Part shown: positions 46,925-55,638 of the stretch, one piece after another
How positions within the stretch are numbered: position 1 is the first letter of the stretch
Layout of the letters: every line of letters starts with the position of its first letter
Assembly (NCBI RefSeq): GCF_014873875.1
Contig: NZ_JADBEM010000001.1
Coordinates: 6,386,001-6,450,000, forward strand
Origin: Actinopolymorpha pittospori
Lineage (GTDB): Bacteria; Actinomycetota; Actinomycetes; Propionibacteriales; Actinopolymorphaceae
Length of the DNA stretch: 64,000 nucleotides
Direction of reading: 5' to 3'
Notes under the pieces: model-generated
Told to the model about the DNA's origin: nothing
Database searches by the model: none
Seen by the model: only the letters and a program-made list of their open reading frames with translations
Program-made: the position numbers and the translations under genes

Positions 46925-48112
46925 ATGGCCAACAGCACTTCGACCCGAGTCCTGCCGTTCGACCGCCCGGATCCGATGGAACCGCCGCCGGCCTACGCGG
47001 AGCTTCGTGAGAGCACCTCTGTCGCCAAGGTGAGCAACGCCGACGGACGACCGGCATGGCTGGTGACCTCGTACGACGCGGCTGGGGCCGTACTCTCCGA
47101 TCCGCGCTTCGGGGTCACGCCGCCCGGGGAAGCGGGAGCCGAGGGAACGCTTCTGGACGACGGCCCCGGTCATGGCAGGCTCCGGCGGCTGGTGGGGAAG
47201 GCGTTCACGCCGCGAAGCGTCGCCGCGCTGCGCCCGCGAATCGAGGAGTGGGCACGCGAGCATGTCGCGGTGATGGCCGCGAGTGGGCCGCCCGCCGACA
47301 TGGTGGCGAGTCTCGCGTCTCCGTTGCCGATCCTGGTGATCAGTGACCTGCTGGGCGTCGCCATCGACGAGCGCGATCTGTTCCGGGAGCTTGCCGACAC
47401 GGCCAGTGCCGCCGATCCCTTCGCGATGGGTGCGGACGGGCAGGTGGCCGAGGGGACGGTGGAGGCGTGGACCGCGCTCGCGGGCTACGCCGCCGGTCTG
47501 GTCGCCGCCAAACGCGAGCGGATGGGCGACGATCTGCTCAGCGCCCTGATCGCCGTGCGAGATACACAGGACGGGCGCCTCAGCGACGAAGAACTCATCA
47601 GCCTGGCCACCACGATCGTCGCCGCCGGATACCTCACCACTCGTAACGCGATCTCGGTCGGCGCGATCCGGCTCGTCTCGGAGGGCCGGCTCGCCGAGCT
47701 GGCGGGCGATTCCGAGCCGGCCGAGCAGATCCTCGAGGAGGTCCTGCGGCTGCAGGCCGGGCTGACCGGTGAACCCTTTCCCCGTTGGGCCCAGCAGGCT
47801 CTCGAACTCTCCGACACACCGATCGCGAGGGGTGATCTCGTCCTCGTCCGTCTGGAAGCCGCCAGCCGCGATCCTCGCCACTTCGCCGAGCCGGACCGGT
47901 TCGACCCCCACCGTCGGGGTTCGGATCTGACGTTCGGTCGCGGGCCGCACTACTGCCTCGGTGCCGCATTGGCTCGCGTCGAGGTGGGCGCGGCACTCCG
48001 CGCCCTGGCCCAGCGACTGCCCGACCTCCGGATTCATGGAGCGGTCGAGGACGTTCCGTGGATCCGCAGCCACACCGACGCCGGTCCGACGATCCTTCCG
48101 GTCACGTGGTGA
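46925..48112 (+). CDS. Cytochrome P450
   Basis: A 395-residue soluble bacterial P450 mono-oxygenase. The heme loop is FGRGPHYCLG, with the proximal ligand Cys344, and the K-helix EEVLR supplies the ExxR motif. The I-helix reads AGYLTTRN (residues 234-241): the Thr of the oxygen-activation groove is present (T238/T239), but the acidic partner is Leu237 instead of Glu or Asp. The ATG at 46925 has GGAAAGG 6 nt upstream; a GTG at 46910 is in frame. It is divergent from TetR and overlaps the next gene by 1 nt. No ferredoxin or reductase gene is adjacent. Substrate unknown. Confidence 0.92.
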   Translation: MANSTSTRVLPFDRPDPMEPPPAYAELRESTSVAKVSNADGRPAWLVTSYDAAGAVLSDPRFGVTPPGEAGAEGTLLDDGPGHGRLRRLVGKAFTPRSVAALRPRIEEWAREHVAVMAASGPPADMVASLASPLPILVISDLLGVAIDERDLFRELADTASAADPFAMGADGQVAEGTVEAWTALAGYAAGLVAAKRERMGDDLLSALIAVRDTQDGRLSDEELISLATTIVAAGYLTTRNAISVGAIRLVSEGRLAELAGDSEPAEQILEEVLRLQAGLTGEPFPRWAQQALELSDTPIARGDLVLVRLEAASRDPRHFAEPDRFDPHRRGSDLTFGRGPHYCLGAALARVEVGAALRALAQRLPDLRIHGAVEDVPWIRSHTDAGPTILPVTW

Positions 48113-49440
48113 TGACGATGGACAGGAGAATGATCGGAACGGTGCTGGCCGGCGTCCGGCACGGCGTTCAGTTCGAAGCCGCCATGTGGCGCAGCCTGGC
48201 CCGATGGCTGGCGCGCCGGCCCGACGTCCCCGCGGGCGGAACGCCGTTCGCCTACCGGAGTCCGATGATGGCGGCGCTCATCGTCTTCATCAACGTGTCG
48301 GTGCTCGAGGTGATCGCGTTCCATCTGCTGATCCCCTGGGAGGTGCCCCGCATCGTCCTCTTGGTGCTTGGCATCTGGGGCGTCATCTGGATGTTCGGGA
48401 TGCTGGGCGCGGTGACCGTCCGCCCGCATGTGGTCGGACCGGACGCTCTGCTGGTGCGCAACAGTCTGAGTGTCGACGTCCTCATCCCTCTGGATGCCGT
48501 GGCGGGCGTACGGCGGCTCCGTGAGCGTCGCGAGGGCCGCTCGGTCCAGGTCGACGAGAACACCCTCCACGTCCTGGTCATGAACGAGTCCACCGTCGAG
48601 GTCACGCTCAACCGGCCGGTCTCCGTCCGGCTGTCCGAGACGCGCAGGCCGGAGGTCACCGCGGTGCGGTTCCACGCCGACGACGCCGGCGACGCCGGCG
48701 GCTTGGTGGCAGCCCTCCGAGCAGACCTCGCGTCAGGCGTCAGCCACGGACAGATCGGTGAACGAGCAGCGCGAGAGTCAGTGATCGACGCGCTGTCGAG
48801 GAGTGGATCGGACGACGTGGTCCAGGGCCGCGGCCACGTCGTCCGCGACGTGCGTCGGCCGGAACGCCAGGTCGGTCGGCCATGGCCGACCGAGGTGGAG
48901 CCAGACGCTTCGGAGACCCACCTCGACAGCGCCCGCGATGTCGTGTCGTGGAGCGTCACCGACCATCCAGCCGCCGTCCTCGAGTCGGGCGCCGACGACG
49001 TCGGCCGCGGCGGCGAAGATCTCCCGCTGCGGTTTGCGGTAGCCGACGCCCTCCGAGACGACCCAACCGGCGACCTCGGCGTCGAGGCCGCTGATCGCGA
49101 TCTTGCGCTCCTGCTGGCGCACCCTCCCGTTGGTCACGATCACGCACGCCCAACCAGCCGCGGTCGCCCGCCGGAGTGCCTGCCGGGTGGACTCCTCGAG
49201 CACGACGTGGTCAGCCGCACCGGCGTCAATGAAGGCTTGCACCGCGTCGGGACCGAGCTTCGCGTAGCGCTCGAGGAGTGCCGTGGCCAGATCGGCGCGC
49301 GGCAGGTAGCCACTGGCGTCGATGTCCATCACCCACTCGATGTCGCCGGCGGGCAGGTCGTAGGTGAGCAGGAACTTCGTCATTGCCCGCCGAAACGCGG
49401 CGTCCCGGTCGAGGAGGGTGTTGTCGAGGTCCAGCAGTAG
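48112..49440 (+). CDS. Membrane protein of unknown function; frame runs on antisense to the HAD gene
   Basis: The first ~220 codons (to about 48777) look real: a basic N-terminus, two hydrophobic helices (MMAALIVFINVSVLEVIAFHLLI and VLLVLGIWGVIWMFGMLGAV, in part), then a soluble part with VRNSLSVDVLIPLDAVAGVRRLRERREG and VEVTLNRPVSVRLSETRRPEVT. The frame has no stop until 49440, but the remainder is antisense to a convincing HAD gene and does not look protein-like. The natural end may be near the TGA at 48776-48778 in the +1 frame, implying a frameshift or simple run-on. It overlaps the P450 stop (TGATG) and is probably co-transcribed. Confidence 0.5.
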   Translation: MTMDRRMIGTVLAGVRHGVQFEAAMWRSLARWLARRPDVPAGGTPFAYRSPMMAALIVFINVSVLEVIAFHLLIPWEVPRIVLLVLGIWGVIWMFGMLGAVTVRPHVVGPDALLVRNSLSVDVLIPLDAVAGVRRLRERREGRSVQVDENTLHVLVMNESTVEVTLNRPVSVRLSETRRPEVTAVRFHADDAGDAGGLVAALRADLASGVSHGQIGERAARESVIDALSRSGSDDVVQGRGHVVRDVRRPERQVGRPWPTEVEPDASETHLDSARDVVSWSVTDHPAAVLESGADDVGRGGEDLPLRFAVADALRDDPTGDLGVEAADRDLALLLAHPPVGHDHARPTSRGRPPECLPGGLLEHDVVSRTGVNEGLHRVGTELRVALEECRGQIGARQVATGVDVHHPLDVAGGQVVGEQELRHCPPKRGVPVEEGVVEVQQ

Positions 49441-49449
49441 AAGCGCCAC
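48778..49449 (-). CDS. HAD-superfamily hydrolase
   Basis: A 223-residue haloacid-dehalogenase-fold phosphatase. Motif I is DLDNT (nucleophile Asp7, acid Asp9), motif II VTNGR, motif III the Lys in YRKPQREIF and motif IV GDAPRHDIAGA. A helical cap (residues ~15-85) is of the C1 type. Substrate is probably a small phosphoester. I take the GTG at 49449; a TTG at 49476 is in frame. It is convergent with the preceding membrane protein. Confidence 0.88.
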   Translation of the reverse strand: MALLLLDLDNTLLDRDAAFRRAMTKFLLTYDLPAGDIEWVMDIDASGYLPRADLATALLERYAKLGPDAVQAFIDAGAADHVVLEESTRQALRRATAAGWACVIVTNGRVRQQERKIAISGLDAEVAGWVVSEGVGYRKPQREIFAAAADVVGARLEDGGWMVGDAPRHDIAGAVEVGLRSVWLHLGRPWPTDLAFRPTHVADDVAAALDHVVRSTPRQRVDH

Positions 49450-49479
49450 GCGTCGCAGGCTATCCGAACCCGCCAACGG

Positions 49480-51159
49480 TCAGCGTCGTATCGTCCGGCT
49501 TCGGCTCGGCGTGCTCTCGTGCTGGATCCGGTCGAGCGCGGTGACCACGTAGGTGTAGGTGCGGCCCTCCGCGGCGGTGGTGTCAATGATGGCTTGTCGG
49601 CGGTCCGTTCCGGCCCGCACGGTGGTGAGCAACGCGTGGGCGTCGGTGAGGTCGCAGGCGTCGACGTCGGGGCGGCCGTCGAACCGGTAGACCGCGTACG
49701 ACGTGGCCGCGTGGGACGCGGGGGAGCGGTCCAGCCAGGTCAGCCGGACGCCGTTCGCGGCGGGTTCGGCGCCGGTGAGGACCGGCTGGTCCGGGGTCGA
49801 ACCGCCGAGTTGTTCCGCGACCGGGACCAGGGCCGGGCGGGTGTAGTGGTCGGCGAGCACGATGTCCATGTGTCCCAACCGGTTGGCGCGCACGTCCTTC
49901 GCGCTGAAGTAGACGTCGCCGACGACCTGCGGATAGCCCTCGTTGAACGTCAGGTGCCGGCTCATCTCGTCGGGGTCGAACCACGCCGGGTCCTGCGTGG
50001 AGGTGCCTACCTTGTAGGTCGCCTGCCCGATGATGAGTTGGACGTCGGTGCCGGCCACCTCGGCCGACCACCACGGGACGAGCTTCGCGTAGTCGGCGGC
50101 GGCGAAGCCGATGTTCCAGTAGACCTGCGGGACGATGTAGTCGATCCACTCCTCCCGCACCCACTTACGGGTGTCGGCGCCCAGGTCGTCGTAGGTCTGC
50201 ACGCCCGCGGTGGTGTCCGAGCCCTCCGGGTCGGTCGCCTTGTTGCGCCACACCGCGAACGGGCTTACCCCGAACTCCACCCAGGGCTTGGTCTCCTTGA
50301 TGCGTTCGCCGAGTTCCTGGATCAGTCGGTCGATGTTGTCGCGACGCCAGTCGGCCTTGCTGGGGAAGCCGGCGCCGTAGCGCTGGTAGGTCGCCTCGTC
50401 GTCGAACTGCTCGGCGCCCACGGGGTAGGGGTAGAAGTAGTCGTCGAAGTGCACGCCGTCGACGTCGTACTTGCGTACCGCGTCGAGAATCGCGTCCTCG
50501 ACGAAGCGGCGCACCTCCGGGATGCCGGGGTTGTAGTAGAGCTTGCCGCCGTACGACACGATCCAGTCCGGGTGCAGCCGCGCCGGATGCTCGGGCGCCA
50601 GTCTGCTGGGGTCCGCCTGCATGCTCACCCGGTAAGGGTTGAACCACGCGTGGAACTCCAGATTCCGCGCGTGCGCCTCGCGGACCGCGAAGGCCAGCGG
50701 ATCGTAACCCGGGCTCTGCCCCTGGCGCCCGGAGAGCCACTCCGACCAGGGCTCGTACGGCGACGGCCAGAACGCGTCCGCCGTCGGCCTGACCTGGACG
50801 ACGACGGCGTTGAACCGGTTGCGCTTCGCCTCGTCGAGCAACCGGATGTACTCCGCCTGCTGCTCGGCCGCCGAGAGGCCGGGCCGAGACGGCCAGTCGA
50901 TGTTGGTGACGCTGGCGATCCACATGGCGCGGAACTGCCGCTTCGGTGTGGCCGGGTCCGGAGCCGGGCAAGACGCCGCGGCCGGTTCGTTGCGCGTGGG
51001 CGTGGAGGGCGTGGTGGGCGTGGTGGGCGTGGTCCGCCCGGTGGGATCGGTCCGGGACACCTCCGCCCGGGAAGGGGAGGTCAGGACGAAGGCGCCGAGG
51101 AGCGCGACCATGGCCGCGCAGACCGCGACTCGGGACAGGCGGGCACGAGACGAAGGCAA
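49480..51159 (-). CDS. Secreted GHL10/DUF187-type glycoside hydrolase
   Basis: A 559-residue exported protein. A signal peptide ends near SRAEV, followed by a Thr/Pro-rich linker (TTPTTPTTPSTPT) and a TIM-barrel-like domain of the glycosyl-hydrolase-like 10 family (residues ~75-440): FRAMWIASVTNIDWPSR, VVVQVRPTADAFWPSPYEPW, FHAWFNPYR, DGVHFDDYFYPYP, DYIVPQVYWN. The last ~95 residues form a fibronectin-III-like module (VRLTWLDRS ... YAVYRF ... YTYVVTALDR). The TTG start at 51159 is preceded by GGAGGGGG, which decides it. Relatives act on cell-wall or other polysaccharides; the substrate is unproven. Confidence 0.9.
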   Translation of the reverse strand: MPSSRARLSRVAVCAAMVALLGAFVLTSPSRAEVSRTDPTGRTTPTTPTTPSTPTRNEPAAASCPAPDPATPKRQFRAMWIASVTNIDWPSRPGLSAAEQQAEYIRLLDEAKRNRFNAVVVQVRPTADAFWPSPYEPWSEWLSGRQGQSPGYDPLAFAVREAHARNLEFHAWFNPYRVSMQADPSRLAPEHPARLHPDWIVSYGGKLYYNPGIPEVRRFVEDAILDAVRKYDVDGVHFDDYFYPYPVGAEQFDDEATYQRYGAGFPSKADWRRDNIDRLIQELGERIKETKPWVEFGVSPFAVWRNKATDPEGSDTTAGVQTYDDLGADTRKWVREEWIDYIVPQVYWNIGFAAADYAKLVPWWSAEVAGTDVQLIIGQATYKVGTSTQDPAWFDPDEMSRHLTFNEGYPQVVGDVYFSAKDVRANRLGHMDIVLADHYTRPALVPVAEQLGGSTPDQPVLTGAEPAANGVRLTWLDRSPASHAATSYAVYRFDGRPDVDACDLTDAHALLTTVRAGTDRRQAIIDTTAAEGRTYTYVVTALDRIQHESTPSRSRTIRR

Positions 51160-51330
51160 GGCGACCCCCTCCGGATGAGCGACAGGCTCCGAAGGAATTG
51201 TGCCGTCTCGGGGTGGATGCCGTCTATGGTTGACGAAGCGGAGAGCGACACGCGAAGCACGCTCGGCTCACCATCGTTGCGCCAGGCGACCTCGCCGTCG
51301 GGCGCGAAGACCATGCTCCGCGACCGACCC

Positions 51331-52278
51331 TCAGGCCAGCGCGGCGTAGTCGACGCCGGTGAGTTCGGTCGAGCGGTGCCACAGCTGGGCGGCGGTCGGC
51401 GGGTTGTAGGCCTTCGCCGACGCCTTGACCCGGGTGGGAAAGCCGCGCGAGCCACCGAAGGAGTCTGGCCCGAAGAACTCACCGCCACGAGCGTCCGTCA
51501 TTGTCGCGGCGTAGAGCGTGGGGAGCGCTCCCTGCGCGGCGGACTGGGCGACGATCCGGGTCACCGTCTCACCCGCCTGCCGGATCCAGGCCTGTTTACG
51601 GGTCTGGAGGGCGGCGGTCTGCAGGTTGGTGGCGGCGTAGCCGGGGTGGCTCGCAAGGCTCGAGATACGCAGGCCCGCGCGGTCGACGCGCCGCTGCAGT
51701 TCGAACGTGAAGAGCAGGTTGGCGAGCTTGCTCTGGCCGTAGGCGCGCCACGGACCGTAACGGCGTTCGGACATGAGGTCCTCGAACGCGATGGAGCCGA
51801 TGGCGTGCATCTGGCTGGAGACGGTGACCACCTTGGCGTCGGGTGCCGCCGCCAGGCAGGGGAGCAGCGCTCCGGTGAGTGCGAAGTGGCCGAGATGGTT
51901 GACGCCCAGCTGCATCTCGAAGCCGTCGGCGGTCTGCTGGCGCGGGATCGCCATGATGCCGGCGTTGTTGACGAGGATGTCGAGCACGCGGTGGGCGGTC
52001 TTCATCTCCGTCGCGAACGCGCGCACGCTGGACAGGTCGGACAGGTCGAGCTGGCGGAGCTCGACGGAGCTTCGCCCGACCTCCTGGCCGAGTTGCTTCA
52101 GGGCGGTCTCGCCGCGGCGCAGGTCACGGCAGGCCATCACCACCGTGGCGCCGTACCGAGCCAGCTCGACGGCGACGCGGAAGCCGAGACCGGAGTTGGC
52201 GCCGGTGACGACTGCCGTACGGCCGCTCAGATCGGGGATGTGGTCAGCCGTCCAGGAGATCGAGGCCATGCCCACCAT
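51331..52278 (-). CDS. Short-chain dehydrogenase/reductase
   Basis: A ~315-residue SDR oxidoreductase resembling retinol-dehydrogenase-like enzymes. The cofactor loop is TGANSGLG (residues ~25-32), NNAGIM follows, then catalytic Ser in VTVSSQMH and YGQSK supplying Tyr and Lys. LDLSDLSSVRAF marks the cofactor pocket. The start is uncertain: ATG at 52278 (GGAAGGAATC upstream), 52269 or 52299. Substrate unknown. Confidence 0.88.
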   Translation of the reverse strand: MVGMASISWTADHIPDLSGRTAVVTGANSGLGFRVAVELARYGATVVMACRDLRRGETALKQLGQEVGRSSVELRQLDLSDLSSVRAFATEMKTAHRVLDILVNNAGIMAIPRQQTADGFEMQLGVNHLGHFALTGALLPCLAAAPDAKVVTVSSQMHAIGSIAFEDLMSERRYGPWRAYGQSKLANLLFTFELQRRVDRAGLRISSLASHPGYAATNLQTAALQTRKQAWIRQAGETVTRIVAQSAAQGALPTLYAATMTDARGGEFFGPDSFGGSRGFPTRVKASAKAYNPPTAAQLWHRSTELTGVDYAALA

Positions 52279-52399
52279 GATTCCTTCCAGATACGACATT
52301 TGCCCAGCAAGCATCCGATCGTGGCAGGAACAGTGTCTCCTACCCCCCTGGGCATCACTGGAGGTGGCGGCCAACCTGCCGTCAGGCATACTCGGGTCC

Positions 52400-53089
52400 G
52401 TGAAGTGGAAGGCCCCCGGTTCCAAGCACGCCGATGCCGCAGTTGGCTACCTCCTGCGCGCCGGCATCGACGGCGGCGGCAACCTCGCCTCCGCCCGGAG
52501 GTCGGCCGAACGCGCGCTGGCCGCCACCGAAGATCCGGAAGCCGCGATCGACCGGATCATCACGACCCACACCAGCATCGCCGCCGCCGGCGGACTGGTC
52601 ACCGGACTCGGCGGCTTCCTGACCCTGCCGGTCGCGCTGTCCGCCAACGTCGTCGGGTTCCACGTGCTCGCGACGCGCATGGTCGCCGCGATCGCCGCGG
52701 CCCGCGGCCACGACATCACCCACGAGGGTGTCCGGACCGCGGTGCTCCTCACCCTCACCGGCAACGAGTCCACCAAGGTGCTGTCCAAGGTGGGGATCGG
52801 CGTCGACGGCGTGGCGGCGTTCGCGCTGCAGAGCGTGTCGCCCGCTGCCCTGATGTTGGTCAACAAGGCGGTGGCCTTCCGGCTCTTCGCCCAACTTGGC
52901 CAGAAGGGCCTGGCGAGGTTCGGCCGTGTCGTTCCCGTCGTCGGCGGTCTCCTGGGCGGTGCGCTCGACGGCTATCTCATGCACCGGATCGCCGAGCACG
53001 CCCGCGCCCACTTCCCGCCCGCCCCGAAGGCGCTCCTGCCCGGTCCGTCGACTCATTTCGACGCCTCGGCCGACGGGCACCCCCTGTAG
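52400..53089 (+). CDS. EcsC-family protein
   Basis: A 229-residue protein of the EcsC family, named for a gene beside a Bacillus ABC transporter and otherwise uncharacterised. The central hydrophobic segment AAAGGLVTGLGGFLTLPVALSANVVGFHV (split over residues ~60-90) and the glycine-rich VVGGLLGGALDGYLM are typical. Membrane association is likely. The GTG start at 52400 follows CTCGGGTCC, a weak ribosome site. It stands alone, convergent with the dioxygenase gene. Confidence 0.78.
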   Translation: MKWKAPGSKHADAAVGYLLRAGIDGGGNLASARRSAERALAATEDPEAAIDRIITTHTSIAAAGGLVTGLGGFLTLPVALSANVVGFHVLATRMVAAIAAARGHDITHEGVRTAVLLTLTGNESTKVLSKVGIGVDGVAAFALQSVSPAALMLVNKAVAFRLFAQLGQKGLARFGRVVPVVGGLLGGALDGYLMHRIAEHARAHFPPAPKALLPGPSTHFDASADGHPL

Positions 53090-53131
53090 CGCCCTGTAGT
53101 CCTAGGTAGCCCTCGGTAGCAGTCGGTCGCT

Positions 53132-53144
53132 CTCGGGACCCGAG
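53132..53144. terminator. Short hairpin between convergent EcsC and dioxygenase genes
   Basis: CTCGG-GAC-CCGAG, 5-bp arms and a 3-nt loop, 4 nt beyond the stop of the minus-strand dioxygenase gene. Weak. Confidence 0.3.
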
Positions 53145-53147
53145 CAA

Positions 53148-54068
53148 CTAGCAGATCAGGCCGCGCTTGCTCGCCGCGCCGTGTGCGGTAGGACTCGCTC
53201 CGACCCAGCGGGCGTCGACCGGCTCACTGGCGCGCTGGTAACGCAGGTCGCACGACAGCCGGACGCGGTCGGAGGTGTTGTCCAGGCTCGCGTGCAGCGT
53301 GTACATCGGGAACGTCACGACATCGCCCGCGCGGTACTCGCCGGTGACCCAGCGCAGGCCGAGGTCGGCGCGCAGCTGGACCGGGTCGGGGGAGACGACG
53401 CCGTTCCACCCCCAGCGCCCTGTCGTCGCGAGTTCGGCGGCCTCCTCGTCGTTCTCGCAGTAGGCGTCGACGTCGCGGGTGTGGTAGCCCCGGCGGAACT
53501 CCTCCAGTTGGTTCGACCTCTCCAACAGCATGAGGCCGCCGAGCCTCAGGTCGACGTCGCCGAGGGGGACCCAGGCGGTCAGCAGGTTGGGGGTGCCGCG
53601 GTTCATGAACACACTGTCGCCGTGCGGCGCGGTGCCGCGGCCCGGGCGGATCCCGCGCAGCCAGGTGAAGTCGAAGTGCCGGACCTCCTCACCGAACAGC
53701 CGCTCGTACAACCGCACCATCGCGCCGGAGTACAGCAGGCGCCGCAGCAGCCCGCTCGCCCGTGCGACGTCGTCGAGGACGCGATGGCTCCCCGCCGGTC
53801 CGGGCACACCGTCCATCGGATCCGTGTCGGGCGCGACCAGCCCTTCGTTGGCGAGCCGGGTCATGACGTCACGACGGGCGGCGAACACCTCCTCTCGGTC
53901 GAGGTATCCGGGCAGGTAGAGATAGCCGTCCTCCTCCATCCGCCGCCACAGCTCGGCCGGGGCTTCGACCACATCGTCGGAGCGCCGGAGTTCGCCGAGC
54001 GCGTTGGCGTCCGGGTCGAGGGTCTGGTCCTGTGCGCGCAGCGGCGGGAAGGCCGTGCTCGTCACCAT
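53148..54068 (-). CDS. Phytanoyl-CoA dioxygenase (PhyH)-family oxygenase
   Basis: A 306-residue Fe(II)/2-oxoglutarate-dependent oxygenase of the PhyH family. The iron triad is His149 and Asp151 in PHGDSVF and His259 in MYTLHASLDN, with the 2-oxoglutarate Arg in the following RVRLSCDLR. The ATG at 54068 has GGAGGA at ideal spacing; the frame is open far upstream, but only as a shadow. It is divergent from ribokinase. Hydroxylates an unknown substrate, often a small natural product or lipid in this family. Confidence 0.9.
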   Translation of the reverse strand: MVTSTAFPPLRAQDQTLDPDANALGELRRSDDVVEAPAELWRRMEEDGYLYLPGYLDREEVFAARRDVMTRLANEGLVAPDTDPMDGVPGPAGSHRVLDDVARASGLLRRLLYSGAMVRLYERLFGEEVRHFDFTWLRGIRPGRGTAPHGDSVFMNRGTPNLLTAWVPLGDVDLRLGGLMLLERSNQLEEFRRGYHTRDVDAYCENDEEAAELATTGRWGWNGVVSPDPVQLRADLGLRWVTGEYRAGDVVTFPMYTLHASLDNTSDRVRLSCDLRYQRASEPVDARWVGASPTAHGAASKRGLIC

Positions 54069-54145
54069 GGTGGTTCCTCCGGTCGAGTGGATCCCTGACA
54101 CGTCGCGTGCGCGTCCGAACGTGGCGAGTGGCACGCGGTCGCGGC

Positions 54146-54169
54146 TTCGAACGGGTGCCGTGGTTCGAA
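54146..54169. promoter_or_regulatory. Inverted repeat in the dioxygenase/ribokinase intergenic region
   Basis: TTCGAAC and GTTCGAA, perfect 7-bp arms 10 nt apart (two dyads one helical turn and a half apart), about 80 bp upstream of the dioxygenase start. Possible operator of an unlinked regulator. Confidence 0.4.
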
Positions 54170-54221
54170 ACCTTCGGCGACGACACCAGAATGGTGCGCT
54201 ACGACAGTGACCGGCAAGACT

Positions 54222-54243
54222 CGGTCGTGATCGACCACGACCG
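54222..54243. promoter_or_regulatory. 8-bp-arm inverted repeat upstream of ribokinase
   Basis: CGGTCGTG-ATCGAC-CACGACCG, perfect arms with 6-nt spacer, 46 nt before the ribokinase start. Operator or leader hairpin. Confidence 0.4.
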
Positions 54244-54289
54244 GGTGCGGCCGACCTCCAAAGTCGACTTCGGAAGAGGTGGAGCCTGG

Positions 54290-55222
54290 ATGGGCAGAGC
54301 CCGGGTGTGCGTGCTCGGCAGCGCCAACATGGATCTCGTGGTCTTCGCGGACCGGGCGCCGGCGAGCGGGGAGACGGTCGCCGGCCGGCGGTTCGTGACC
54401 ATCCCTGGGGGCAAGGGCGCCAACCAGGCCATCGCGGCCGCCCGTGCCGGCGGTGAGGTGTCGATGGTGGGAGCGGTGGGAGCCGATCCCTACGGCGACG
54501 AGATCCGCGCCGTCCTGGCCGGGGCGGGCGTGGGCGTCGAGGGCGTGGCCCGGGTCGAGGCGACCACGGGTACGGCGCACATCCTCGTCGAGGACAGTGG
54601 TGACAACTCCATCGTCGTCGTGTCCGGTGCGAACGGCACCGTGCACGATCCCGTCGCGGGACTCGACGCCGCGCTGGAGGGTGCGGAGTTCCTGCTCCTG
54701 CAGCTCGAGCTTCCGATGGACGCCGTGGTCGCGGGGGCACGCGCCGCGCAGGCGCACGGTGTCAAGGTCGTCCTGACGCCGGCGCCGGCCAGCCCGTTGC
54801 CGCCGGACCTCCTGGACAACGTCGACCTGCTCGTCCCGAACGAGCACGAGGCCGGCATCCTCACCGGGAAGGACGCGCCCGAAGCCGCCGCGTCGGCGCT
54901 GCTCGACGTCGTGCCGGAGGTCGTGGTGACCCTCGGCGCGCGAGGGGCGCGATGGCTACGTCGCGACGGTGGGGGAGACCACCTGCCCGCGCCCAGGGTG
55001 GAGGTGCGCGACACCACCGCGGCCGGTGACACGTTCGTCGGCGCTCTCGCCGTGGCGCTCGGCGAGGGACGGCCGATGCCGGCCGCGCTGCGCTGGGCCG
55101 GCGCCGCCGCGGCCCTGTCGGTGCAGCGGGAGGGCGCGAGTACGTCGATGCCGACCCGCGACGAGATCGACCGGTTCGACCGGGACTTCAGCCGGAGTTC
55201 CGGCCACCAGGGCGGGCGGTAG
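54290..55222 (+). CDS. rbsK: Ribokinase (PfkB family)
   Basis: A 310-residue PfkB-family sugar kinase closest in motifs to ribokinase, phosphorylating ribose at O5. GSANMDLVV opens the fold, GGKGANQA (residues 40-47) is the substrate/ATP motif, and DTTAAGDTFVGA contains the catalytic base Asp247. NEHEAGILTG is typical of RbsK. The ATG at 54290 has GGTGGAG upstream; the frame is open upstream, but without homology. No rbs transport genes are adjacent. Confidence 0.9.
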   Translation: MGRARVCVLGSANMDLVVFADRAPASGETVAGRRFVTIPGGKGANQAIAAARAGGEVSMVGAVGADPYGDEIRAVLAGAGVGVEGVARVEATTGTAHILVEDSGDNSIVVVSGANGTVHDPVAGLDAALEGAEFLLLQLELPMDAVVAGARAAQAHGVKVVLTPAPASPLPPDLLDNVDLLVPNEHEAGILTGKDAPEAAASALLDVVPEVVVTLGARGARWLRRDGGGDHLPAPRVEVRDTTAAGDTFVGALAVALGEGRPMPAALRWAGAAAALSVQREGASTSMPTRDEIDRFDRDFSRSSGHQGGR

Positions 55223-55245
55223 CCGGTGACGCGGCCGAGCGTGCG

Positions 55246-55473
55246 TCAGCCGTTCGCGGAGTGGGCGTGGCCGCGCACGACGATGGTGTCGAGCAGGTCC
55301 TGCGTGGCCTTCGCGACCGCCGCCACGGCGGCGTCGAACGCCTCCGCGTTGTGCGCCGCGGGCGCGCGGAAGCCGGAGATCTTACGGACGTACTGCAGGG
55401 CGGCGGCCTGAACGTCGGTCGGTGTGGCGGACTCGACGTACGGCGCCCGCAGTGTCTTGATGCTTCGGCACAT
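55246..55473 (-). CDS. DUF2277 family protein
   Basis: A 75-residue protein with the family N-terminus MCRSIKTLR and a conserved VQAAALQYVRKISGFRAPAAHN segment. Function unknown. The ATG at 55473 has AAGGAGAAG upstream, which fixes the start. It is convergent with ribokinase. Confidence 0.88.
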   Translation of the reverse strand: MCRSIKTLRAPYVESATPTDVQAAALQYVRKISGFRAPAAHNAEAFDAAVAAVAKATQDLLDTIVVRGHAHSANG

Positions 55474-55638
55474 CGGCTTCTCCTTGCCGCGCTCACGGAA
55501 CGGGTCCGGTCGCCGGATGGTCAGCAGCTGCGGGCGACGTGGCGACCCTTCGTACTCACCCCCTAGTACAACACCGGTTCGGGGCGCTCCGCATCCCGGC
55601 AGGCGGCGTCGTCGCGAGGAGGCCAACTGCTGCGAGCG

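Noticed and set aside
51081-51330. Minus-strand frame containing MVFAPDGEVAWRNDGEP between the SDR and the glycosidase
   Set aside because: Briefly protein-like, but it runs into the glycosidase signal-peptide region, has no clear ribosome site and matches no family I know.
49519-53109. A 1196-codon plus-strand open frame covering the glycosidase and SDR genes
   Set aside because: It is antisense to two convincing minus-strand genes, its translation shows no recognisable motif, and long antisense frames are expected at this GC content.
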